DNA from: Vanilla planifolia
Taxonomy: Eukaryota > Streptophyta > Magnoliopsida > Asparagales > Orchidaceae
NCBI GenBank assembly: GCA_023846275.1
Contig: CM043870.1
Coordinates: 3,905,527 to 3,969,526, forward strand
DNA length: 64,000 bases
Direction: 5' to 3'
Shown: positions 38,862 to 49,509 of the stretch, in pieces
Layout of the letters: every line of letters begins with the position of its first letter
Position numbering within the stretch: the stretch's first letter is position 1
The notes under the pieces: generated by a model
Told to the model about the DNA's origin: nothing
What the model saw: the letters and a program-made list of their open reading frames with translations, nothing else
The model's database searches: none
Program-made: the position numbers and the translations under genes

Positions 38862-40430
38862 GACATACTGCATAACAAGTAATTTGCATTTTTTGGGTCA
38901 TTTACCAATTTATCACTGTAAAAATGAGAAATTTTTTTATAAGACAACTCATAAAATTACATATATAATATTTAGAATTTTAAAAATATTAATTTAATAA
39001 TATATCAAAAATTCTAAAAAATGTTATAATCATCTTGCAACAACTAACTATGTTATTGATAATGTGAAAGATCATTATATTTTATTATTATCTTTTTTTA
39101 ATGTGTTTTTTGATTTATTTTTTATTTACTTTTTAATTCTCTCTTTATTTATTTGGTGTAATTAAGATATATTGTCAACAAAAATTACTACACTAGAAGA
39201 AAGAAAGAAATCAAAAGAATAGTAAACAAATAAAAAGAGAAGATAGAAAAGAATGAAAGAAAGAAAAATGATAGGAAAGGTTGATAGAGATATGACAATT
39301 TTCATATACTCGTAAAAAAAATATAAGTAAAGAAAGAAAAAAGAAAAGGATATAAGGAAAATGGATAGAGTTTTATTTATAAATTTATTTTAATTTTTTT
39401 AAATTTTTATTTTTAAGTTTATTTTTTTAGCAAAATTTTACTCTATTTTACATAATTTGTTTTAAAAATCTCTTTAAACCTCTACAACATAAGAAGAAGT
39501 GAATAACTTGGTGGTCAACGATCAACTTAAATAGAATATTTTTTAGATTTTAAGAAACAAATGTTAGATAAATAGTTTTATGATTTTGAAGTTATATAAG
39601 TAATTTTTAAGATATAAGTATTTAACATGTAATTGTTTAAATTTTTATAAGGTTTACGTAAAATTTTAATTATTTTATTCAATAAAAACTTATAGTATTC
39701 ATGATATCACCCCTTTGTGTTAACAGAATCATAGATCTAAATGCACTAATATTCGATCCAAATATGTCTTTATTAAAATCCTGATCAACATTGATTTAAT
39801 GCTTTTCAGATAAATTTCATATTTGAATGAAGCTGTATTTTCTATTTTTAAATTAGTTTAAGGTAGAATGTACAAATTGAATTAAAAAGTCTGAATATTA
39901 TTAGAATCGTGTTTTTATTCTTTTTCTTTTTTTTTTTTTAATAAAAAAGTCAAATATATATTAAATCAACAAGTCTTTATTTATTAACATAAATTTACAA
40001 TTTTGAAATGAGTCCCATATGTTCTGCTCTTTTTTGTTTTTTTAATGAACTTTATTGTTGAAAGACGTGGCTTTTCCACGGCGGATTGGCCAATGAGATC
40101 ACGTAGGGAAGGGAGGCCATTTGGCTATGTTAGGAAAGATATCAACGGTCCGCCCGCGGCTTTCTTCATGGCCTGGCCTTCCAGCTCCTGGATTTAACCT
40201 ATAAACTAAAAACAATCTTTGTCGTGTTAAAGGAATTGCTCTTTTTTGTAATTAAATTAATATTATACAAAACATAATTGTTGATGTAAAAAATAGATTT
40301 GAATAATTTAAATAAAAACTTATAATATCAAGGAACTTTGCTCAGAATAAGATTGGAACAAATTTCTAGAACAAGTTGATATAATGTGGAGAAATTTCAT
40401 TATTATTTTGTGATATTGAATATAATATGA
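38627..40430. other. SKS copy A upstream region and AT-rich spacer
   Basis: A T run of about 29 bases lies at 38833-38861. An isolated less AT-rich island at 40060-40200 holds the inverted repeat cgtgg-cttttcc-acg and a CCAAT motif, but no gene is attached to it. The rest is featureless AT-rich DNA. Confidence 0.45.
38690..38716 (-). promoter_or_regulatory. candidate core promoter of SKS copy A
   Basis: On the minus strand a TTTAAA stretch is followed by three tandem GCCCA units (TGGGCT site-II-like on the plus strand), about 65-90 bases upstream of the ATG. No canonical TATAAA is clear. The copy B equivalent is outside the window. Confidence 0.3.
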
Positions 40431-41165
40431 TTGATATTGAGATGATAGAGTAGAATGCAACAACGACTCGACTTGGATCAGCGATGGTTTTGTTAAGATT
40501 GGCAATGATTTGGTAGGGATATGCTGTGACTAGACTGAAATCGGCAGCGACTCGGTTGGGAACTGAGAGACTTAGCGAATCAGCTGTGACTCGGCCTGGA
40601 TCGAAAATGATTCAGCCCGGATTGGATGCAAAACGGCCTGGATTGGTGGCAAATCGGATGGATCAGCAGAGAGTCAACTAGATCTGAGGTGAATTTGCCG
40701 GAATCGGTCTAGAATTGCACATGATTGGTGTCGAGTTGGCTCGGCGGAATAATCGAATCAGCTAAGCGAGCTCAATTCGGCGTGTGCCGACACAGCTCAG
40801 CTCGGGCAGGAGTGAGCCTGCTTGGGTCGGCTCGGGCAAGTGTGAGTTGACACGGGTATGCATAGGCTGATTCGATGAGCGTGGGCCGAAGAGAGGCCAA
40901 CACGAGTCGGCGAGAAGACGAGGGTTGACAAGTCAATGTGGGTAGGAGCGGGTCAACATACGTGTGTTGTTCGATGCAGTTTGTTGTGGGTCGACACAGG
41001 TGTGAGGGTCTGAGACAGATTTCTGAGGGTTGACAAGGGTCGGCGAGTTGAAGCGGGTTGGCGAGTCGACAATGGTAGGCGGTTGTCAGCACAGGTTGGC
41101 GAGCATCGGCTTGTCGACACAGGTCGGCACGGGTCGGCGCGGGTCGACTTAAGTGTTCGCAGGCA
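40430..41165. repeat. GC-rich degenerate short-period repeat
   Basis: Variants of 'gggtcggcgagtcgacac' and 'ctcggcctggatcgg' recur every 15-30 bases over about 700 bp. This makes a GC-rich island in AT-rich surroundings. Frames on the minus strand are full of repeated R/P/T/S words and are by-products of the repeat. Confidence 0.6.
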
Positions 41166-41500
41166 GCCTTTAGAAAGCTGCATTGAAATGCAGTTTTAAA
41201 TCCTTAAAACTGGTTGTCGTCGGCACTTGGGAAGACGAAGGTCTTCTCCTGCAAACAAGGAAATGCGGTGAGGAATTTCGAGGCTTGAAAGTGACTTAGG
41301 CGTGGGATCGGCGATGGAGGAAAAGAAATTGGCAATGGTTTCAGCGAAGTCAAGATTGGGGACGGAGGAAGACGAAGCTCGTTTTTCTTGCGATCGGTCT
41401 CCAACGACGACTGCGAAAATTCCGACCGTGCCGGAGAAGCTTCTCAAAATTCTATTCACAAGAATAAAAACTTGAATATGCATTAGAGAGCACCCTTATG
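41166..41500 (-). other. open GC-richer stretch, unrecognised
   Basis: A minus-strand frame of 95 residues (41196-41483) is open next to the GC-rich repeat. The protein has no motif that I recognise and a second frame is also open, so coding is doubtful. It may be the edge of an unknown repeat element or a decayed first exon. Confidence 0.25.
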
Positions 41501-41849
41501 TGCACAAAATCCCATATTTCAAGATATTATTTTGATAAATAATAATAAATTAATTATTTATATGTATTAAATCTTATAAACTTTAATCATTTGTAATTAA
41601 TCTTGATAATCTTCATCCAATATTATATTTATTTTAAATTTATGAGTATTTAATTACTAAGTCGATCTTGACAAGTTTTACAAGACATTCAATATACTCA
41701 CATTCCATCACACAATATAAAAGAGCTTTATATTTTTGAAAATTTATGAATGTTATTTAGTCGTCTCTAATTTTAGATATATTCATATTAGATAAATTAG
41801 TTCACAATGTAATGTGATAATTAAACTTTTAGATTTCAATATTCAGGTG

Positions 41850-44800
41850 TTGATCGACTAACATGCAACAATTGAATGTATTTTTATAGAGACTTGATTG
41901 GTTTATATTTCACTTAGATGCATGGGAGTAAGTGAAAAGAAAAAAAGTATTTTTTTAAATGAACAGAAATATTTTTAATAGGTATATAAAAATAGACCAT
42001 AAAGGTTAAGAATAATGTTTAGTCAATAATAAGACATAAATAAAAAGAAACAATCATTGTATGGTACAAAGGTGGAGATTAATAATTAAATTAATAACAA
42101 GATATATCTTAAGATACATCCAAAGATAAAATATAAGATAAGACTATATCAATTCTAAAGATATTATCCAACGGTGGAACCATGTTTTTAAATAAAATAT
42201 AGTATTTATTTTAATACTAGACTACAACTCATAACAAAAGGAAAAAGAAAATATTAAATAAAAAAATGTTGAATTGAAAAGATTCATGTTATGGATTCAA
42301 ATAAAAATTTAAAAGAAGAGTTAAAATAATTATAAAAAAATTAAAATATATTAATTTAAAAAATAAAAATTTTATATTAACATATTAGTCATTATAGATA
42401 GTTTTGATTTATCTTTGTTATGATATATTTATTTGTAACATACTTTTATATTTCATTATATTCTTGTTATATGGTTTTTGTCTATTGAATTTGTTATGAT
42501 TAATTTAGCTTATTATAGACATGTTAGTTTTATACTTTTCTTTTACTTTAGTTTATATAATTGTACTGAAAATTTATCATATGTGATATGTAAGTGTTGT
42601 TGTGATTGTATTAGTTTAATATTAGAGATTGTATTTGCTTTTGTTTTTATTGTAAAAATTACTTCATATTTGTGAACTTTCTCTTTTAAAAAAGTTATAT
42701 TTATAGATTATATGACAATTAACATGTTTTAGAAAAAGAATTCTATTATTATGAAAACATTAAAATAATGAATTTTCTTTTTATAAAATATAGGTTTTCT
42801 ATATGCTTAAAAATATTATTTAAAAAGTAACATATTAGGATCCCATTTGATTAGTTAAATAATCATAATAAAAATTAGAGATTATGTACAAATAAGATTT
42901 TAAGTGATGACACTTAGGCAATGACATGACGATAAAACAAACTTTCCAAATTGTAAACAAATGAAGCTACAAAATAAAAGGAAAATATTAGTAGAATAAG
43001 TATTCAGATATAAAATTATACAAAAATCTAAATATATCTCCAACTCATGTTCCATTATATTATTATTACCCAACTCACACTACGCATTACCCACTCTCAA
43101 ATCTTAAGAATGTGGTTCTCTTTTGTGACATTAAAATCTCTAAAACCTGATATAATAAATGCATATAACCTATAATATAAGCATTAGTGAGATTTATAGA
43201 TCTCAACGGGTAAATTTAAAAAAGATAAGTAAATATCAATTTAAGTTTATAAATATAATGATTAAATCATAAGCCATAGCATAAGCTATAATGATAAACC
43301 ACATAAAAAATCTAAAAGCATATCAAATGACATACTAGAAGCAAGTCAAACAAAATGACACAAGTTTATCTATTATTTTTAATTTTTAATAACTTAAGTA
43401 TTTATTAGGCCTGAATTACTTTTAATCATAATCCTCTCAAGATCCAATAATTATATCAATAAATAACATTCAATTTGCATTCAATATATCCAAAAAATAC
43501 TAGATAAATATCTGATCCAAAGACTAATACCTTGTGATAACAATCATTGGATCTAGTGCCACTAGGTTTGTATGATACTTATACCATTCAATAACAACTA
43601 CTAAACATAGTTCTATCAAGCAAATATGGTTTCTACACCCTACAATACAATGGGTGTAGAAAAAAGAATTATTTCACCATTTATAAAATGAAATCAATCT
43701 ATTATAATCGTAAAAAAAGTAATAAAAAAAGAATTATTTCATTACAAGATAAGAAAGAATCTAAGAAGACTAGAAAAGCTAAGTTAAAATCTAAACTCTC
43801 ATATTTAAATTAGGAGAAATGAAATTATATGACTTATTATAAAAATCATTAAGAGAAATGTCTCAAAAAGTATAATAAGTGTTTTGCTTGTGATGGGTTA
43901 AGATATTAGGCTAAAGAGTGTCCACATGTGTTAGAAAAATCTGTTATTGGAGGAAACACTATTGCCAAAAGGTATACTTGGGAATTGTTATTTAAGAGTA
44001 GTGTAATGTTTGGCATGTAGCTTGAGTGGATATTATGTTCAGCACAAAAATCATAAAAGAAAAAAAAACGAAAACAAAGATCAAATCAATGAAGCTTTTT
44101 TTGACAACATTAAAGGTAATTTTAATATAAGTCACATGATTAATTTTTTAATATCATATCCATTAAAATGTTTAGAACATTTCAGTAGCATAACATTTAT
44201 TAGAAAGTTTTATTTTAATTAAATTGCTACTTTCATAATCATATTTGAGGATATTTGCAAAGATAATTTATGGATCATTAAGAAGAAGTTGAAAGGTAAA
44301 TTACAAATGCATAAGGTGAGGATTTGTTTGTCAATGTTAATTAAAACATTGAAATAAGATTTAGAATAAGAAATAAAACTTTTCATAAAAGGGATAGTAG
44401 AAAAATGTAGTTAACCATAATTTAGAATGAAACATAGAAATGACTCTTATAAAGATATCCATATAAATTAAAAGAATAAAATGTGAGTAATGAAATAGCT
44501 GAGCATATTAACTTGAAGGAAATAAGGAAATCATCTTATGGATTACTATTTAAGAAGAAAGAACTATAAATGTGATGTCAACAAAAATGTTATAAGAACT
44601 ATTGCTTATGTTATGATCAAATTATTAGTAATAGCAATTATTCTATAAACATGAAGACATTAATAAAGAGATATTATAAGTTAGATATGTACGTATCAAG
44701 ATCCAAAATATAATTATGATTTGAGTACGACATGATAATTAAAGAAAACAAAAGTTCTTGATTTAAAGGAATACTTGATTATTATGAAAATAGTAAAATA

Positions 44801-46305
44801 TTATGTTCTAATAATTCAAAAAGATTTCAATAAGAATGATGAAGTATTATATTTTAAATTTGAGATAAATCCTACATTGGAGTAAGAAAGGGAATGAAGG
44901 AGCAATGGAGTGAAGAGAAGGAATTAAGGAATTTCTTTTGTGCAATTAAGTAAAGGGAAAGATTTGAGCTTGAGGAAGGCAAGCAAGCAAAGATCAATTT
45001 TCTAAGTCGTGAACACTGATTGGAAAGCATGCTATGTAACTTGGTGCATTTGTGTGATTTATGTTATGGTGCAATTTAATGATCTTCAATTTAGAAAAAA
45101 ATCATATGTTTTTATTAGAAAAATTGATACATTCTCATACTTTTGTTGTATTAAAGCCTTGGATTTCTATATTTTGGTGATGATTGATAAGTATGTAATG
45201 TTTGAATACTTTGTTACAATGGCTTAATTGCTTTATTTAATTCTTTTAAATTAAATTTTATATAAACATGTTAAGAGTAATGGTACAACATTTTTGTCAT
45301 CCATGATATGATATATATCATCTAATAACATAAGATTAAAGAAAAAGACAGAATGATATTTTTTTTAAATAAATAAAATTATTTTTATAGAGGTATATAA
45401 AATGAGACTATAAAGGATATAAACAAAATGTAGTTTTAAATAACAAGGCTCTTAAACTAAAAGAAATATTTGTTATGCTGCAAAATGGTTATATCTTATT
45501 CTTGGATATCATCAAGAGGTCGTGCTTAATAATGGACTCAGAGACAAGAAGTATCTCTATATGGGGTATCATTTATAGGTAGAATCCAAAATAATGATGC
45601 ATCTCAATTAGAGATATTGTATAGAGATGCAACTCAATTTTAAAATAATATCTAACCATTGTTATTAATAATAGACCACAACTTGTAATAAAAAGAAAAG
45701 GAAAATGTTGAATAAAAAAAAGGTTGAGTTAAAACGGTTAGAAAATCATGATTTCAAATGAGAATTTAAAATAAAGGTAAAAATAATTATAAAAATAATC
45801 TAAACTGATTTAGTTTAAAAAATAAGATCATTATATTAGCACATTAATCTCATTCTAAATAGCTCTGATATACGTCTGTAATGATATATTTATTCAAGAT
45901 CAATATACAACATAACCAAATTATAAATTATATAATATTTTTTTGATAATTTTTTTTATTCAACATATAATAATTGACTCAACCTATTTTAAGGCTTTAT
46001 AATTTCAAAAATGAGAATATATATCATGACAATTCAAAAGAATAATGAATGAGATGCTAACTTTATAGTTTTAGTAGTTTAGCTTATATGATTTATTAGA
46101 AATTAGATCATATATGATGTATGAGTATTGCTACAATAGCTATATATATTTTATAGTGTTTAATTTTGTTTTTGCTATTAGAACTATTTCATATTCATTA
46201 ACATTTTCATTAAAAAAGAAGTCATGTTTACAATGAAAGTTTTTGAGATTCTTTAAACATTTTCACTTAAAACATTATTTTGAAAAACCTTTTTAAAGTG
46301 ACAAC
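41850..46305 (+). mobile_element. old LTR-flanked element, family uncertain (fossil)
   Basis: Two long direct repeats, about 41850-42833 and 45270-46305, align with each other. Shared phrases include 'ggtatataaaa-agac-ataaagg', 'agac-acaact--taa-aaaaggaaaa', 'gatatatttatt' and 'catatg-gatatg-aagt-ttg'. Between them, at about 43860-43930, is a degenerate CCHC zinc-knuckle text (CFAC...ECP), which suggests a gag remnant. No complete domain is left and there are many breaks. The orientation is taken from the zinc knuckle. The divergence between the repeats is large, so it is old. A fragment of LTR family 1 lies inside it. Confidence 0.45.
42834..43650 (-). repeat. decayed, truncated LTR of family 1
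   Basis: It aligns with the left parts of the solo LTRs at 6296 and 14264. Matching text includes 'aagcattagtgagatttatag-tctcaacgg-taaatt', 'cctctcaagatccaat-attatatc', 'actagataaatatctgatcc' and 'ctagtgccactagg'. Almost all CpG sites of the better copies are lost here, which fits an old, long-methylated copy. The remainder of the LTR is missing. Confidence 0.65.
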
Positions 46306-48105
46306 CTTTGTGTGGGGAATGCAATAAAGAAACAATATAAGGAAGTTTAAGTGATTCAATTTGAAATATAATGTACATCCAACCATCATCAAAAGTTAAA
46401 AAAATATATTAAAATATATTTTTTAGTGGGTAAATAAAACTTAACACTAGTCCAAATGACCCAAAAATTATTATGCCAAAGGACTATATAATATCAAGTT
46501 AAAATACTCTACAAAGCACTAACCAAAAGAGCCTATAAATCATCATGCCAAAGAACTCTATATTTTGGGGCAAGGGATCCTACAAAATACTCAAAAGATA
46601 AAATCTCAACAAATGGTAAAAAAATATATAATCAGAGATGACAAATGCATGTGTCTTACAGCCCACAATATAGCCAAGAAGTACATTTAAAATGTTTTCA
46701 TGCAATATAAAGGAGAATTGCAATTTAGCTCAAAGTAAACTAAACTTACAAGAATGCTGAGAAGGATGGAAGCTTTGTTCAATTGTTATAGTTTTATATT
46801 TTACCAAATTCCTTAAGATCAACAATGATTTTCAAGATTTTTATTTTTAAATGATATTTAATTAATCATTGTTTTTTTCCTCATTGTTTAGAAGATATTT
46901 ATGAAGAATTTAGAAGAACTGCAATGGCTCTAATAGATCATAATGGTTATTTCCTCAAATCCAAAAATCTCATCAAACGATCTATTACATATAGCGAATA
47001 ACTTAACAAACAATGCATTCCAAAGATTGTGCTATACATTAGTTGTAAATTTATATTAGATATATCATATATTAACTAATAATATATCATATTTGATCCT
47101 TTGGTTCAACCACTCAACAATACGTTAACTCAAATAAACTTAACATGCACCTTAAATATACAGGTATCATCCACAGTTTTATAGTTTAGGATATTCGCTC
47201 AACGCATCATTCAAATCTCTAGCATAAGAAGTAGTTTGAACTAAATATACAATACATTAAGGGTAGCATATTATATGTCTCTTTATCATTTATCTTAGTC
47301 TTATGTGTCAAAGTTTGATAGCGTTCTCTATTGTTAAAGATGATAAAGTGATTGATGCAACAGTAATTAATATTATTCTTTATAACAAATGGATATCACT
47401 AGTTCTTTTTATTTTCATAACAACAAAAGATTTTTTATTCACATTGAGAATTTTATCATCTCCATTAAAGATAAAACTAAACATATATTGTACAAAATGA
47501 AATGATATTTTTCTTGAGTCCAGGTCTAACACCTAATAACATTTTGATAATATTATAATGCATCTTTATTTTTACTATTTCTAAACCAATTGTTTTATGT
47601 GCAACATTGTTTTTTATTAATATGTTGCTATAATTAAATAACCAAATTTGTGAATCAAGCTTTACTTGAATAAATGTGCTTTTTTAAGAAAAATAGATAT
47701 ATAGTTTTAAAATAAAAAATGTACAATGTCGGAGGGGCTTAGTACAAGTTGTTGCACACTTCAAAATAGTCTTTTGCACAAAGTCATTTACAAAATCGTA
47801 GAATGACGATGTGACAATAGGAGTTATTGTCGTAAAGTCTAATATAACGTACTAATGATCGAATGGCATAGATAATATTATTTTATTGTCATCTTAAGCT
47901 GAGCCACTCATGAAGTACAAAGTGTATTTCAAAGATTTTGCTCGCAACATCATTTAAGTTCAAGCCTCTCAACACTGTTATATGTGAATGTATATGACTA
48001 AGTATTCAAATAAATGTGTTATGAACAAACAATGTCAAGAATTAAATTTCATAATTCCTAACACTTACAATGATAGATTTGTTTTTATTATGAATTGATT
48101 AGAAT
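46306..48105. other. AT-rich spacer, possible further copia remnants
   Basis: No gene was recognised. Parts may belong to the copia remnant whose gag lies just to the right, but no domain could be confirmed. Confidence 0.4.
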
Positions 48106-48685
48106 CCTCATATTATAGATCTCTTTCTAAATACCAATTTCTCTGCATTGCTCTTATTTCTACTTCTACAAGCTTAGATATAATATCTATTAAGATAAAT
48201 GAATTTCTCACATCTTCTAGAATAATGATTTCTTTATAATATAATATCATGAAAATCTTTGTAAGGGATAACAAAGAGCATAATAATAATAACATCTTAT
48301 CTTCATCTTTTATCTTGGTTTCAATTATTTTTAAAAGTTTAATTCTTGAATTGAAATTATTCAAATGAGACTTGGTGGGCATGTCTTCTTTAATATATAA
48401 ATCAAATGCAATCTTTACTTTTGGAAAAGTTTATTAAAGTGGCTTTTATTATTTCAACTTAAAACAAAGGTTAGTAATTGTAATCTCCTCAAAGACCTTG
48501 GTCAACAATTCATTTGATAAAAGGTAGTTGGACTGTTATAAGTACCATTTCATCGAAGTCTCTCCCATATTCCGATATAATCTTGAACAACTTTTATTGA
48601 CCCAAGTGTATCTTTTCAAGGTCTTGTTGGACTAACTTGCTTCTCCTCTTAGTCTGCCAGAGACAAAGCTTTGGTTCCATCAAAA
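48106..48685 (-). mobile_element. Ty1/copia gag fragment (fossil)
   Basis: The minus strand reads a copia-type gag in pieces. An N-terminal LWQTK-like block lies near 48650, and a longer open part at 48113-48382 has the family hallmark KDEDKMLLLLCSL followed by IILEDVR. It is broken and incomplete. Its 5' side stops at about 48685, which is where similarity between the two SKS flanks begins. Confidence 0.65.
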
Positions 48686-48689
48686 TTTT

Positions 48690-48993
48690 TTATCTAACTA
48701 AAACTTTGATGCTAGATTATTAAGATTTAAATCCATAAAATTGTATAAGTATATTAGAAAATGAATCAATATGAACAACAATGAAAAAAATATAGACAAA
48801 ATTCACATGCTTCAAATCAGTTTAGACCTATGTCAATAGAGGAGGAATAAATATTTACTATAATTGAAGTCACGAAAAAAATATATGAACTCACATAAAA
48901 ATGAAAAATACATTCAATATTAAAAATACAAAAAAAAATAATTTTTTTTAATAAAAAGACAGGATCATTTAATCTCTCCTAAAAGATAGAACT
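48690..48993. repeat. outer 3' flank of SKS copy B
   Basis: This segment aligns with 28930-29300 next to copy A and is separated from the rest of its flank by the Tekay insertion. It ends with the gaact target duplication (48989-48993). Confidence 0.6.
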
Positions 48994-49362
48994 TGTTATA
49001 CCCGGTAAAATTTTATGTATTTGATCTTTAATAAATTAATTGTGGCTTGGATGATTTCGAATCGACAGTAGGATGAGCCAGGAACTCAATTGTAGGCTAT
49101 TGGAATTTCTGAAATCTTTTGGGAATTTTTCGGAGCACCGAGGAATTTTTAATTAATTTTCCCTATTTAATTGGATTTATTAGATTTTTAGAAATTCGAA
49201 AATCTAATTAAATTAAACCGGAAATCGTTTTTTTTATCGCGCGTGAACCGGACCGGAACGGTTCAGCGGAGGCGGAGGCGGTTCGCCGGGTGAGTTTGCG
49301 TGTGCGTTCTAATAAGCGGATCGGACGGTCGAGATCGGCGGGTGAGATCGAACCGGCTGATC

Positions 49363-49480
49363 GGGTGCTTACCGTGTCGATAGCGTGTCGACAGCGCGTA
49401 TTGTGTGCTTACCGTGTGGATAGCGTGTCGACAGCGCGTATCGGGTGCTCACGTGTCGAAAACGTGTCGAACGCGTAACG
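49363..49480 (+). repeat. 40-bp tandem repeat upstream of the LTR TATA box
   Basis: Units start at 49363, 49403 and 49443 with an exact 40-base step. The third is shorter and more changed. Each carries 'gtgctta-cgtgt' and gcgtgtcgacagcg, which includes the palindrome tgtcgaca. The same block is in the 3' LTR from about 56961. The older solo LTR at 32227 lacks it at the equivalent place. Confidence 0.8.
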
Positions 49481-49502
49481 GGTTCACCGTGTCGGCCCGG
49501 GG

Positions 49503-49509
49503 TATAAAA
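49503..49509 (+). promoter_or_regulatory. TATA box of the 5' LTR
   Basis: TATAAAA in a GC-rich setting, just after the 40-bp repeats. The 3' LTR has the same motif at 57101-57107, at the same offset of 509. Confidence 0.7.

Noticed and set aside
40060-40200. GC-richer island with a CCAAT box and a small inverted repeat as a promoter
   Set aside because: No gene with support begins within reach on either strand, so no promoter call can be defended.
43680-44000. Zinc-knuckle remnant as an endogenous pararetrovirus
   Set aside because: The CFAC...ECP text alone cannot separate a caulimovirid from an LTR-element gag. The flanking direct repeats favour an LTR element, and no movement-protein or other caulimovirid part was seen.
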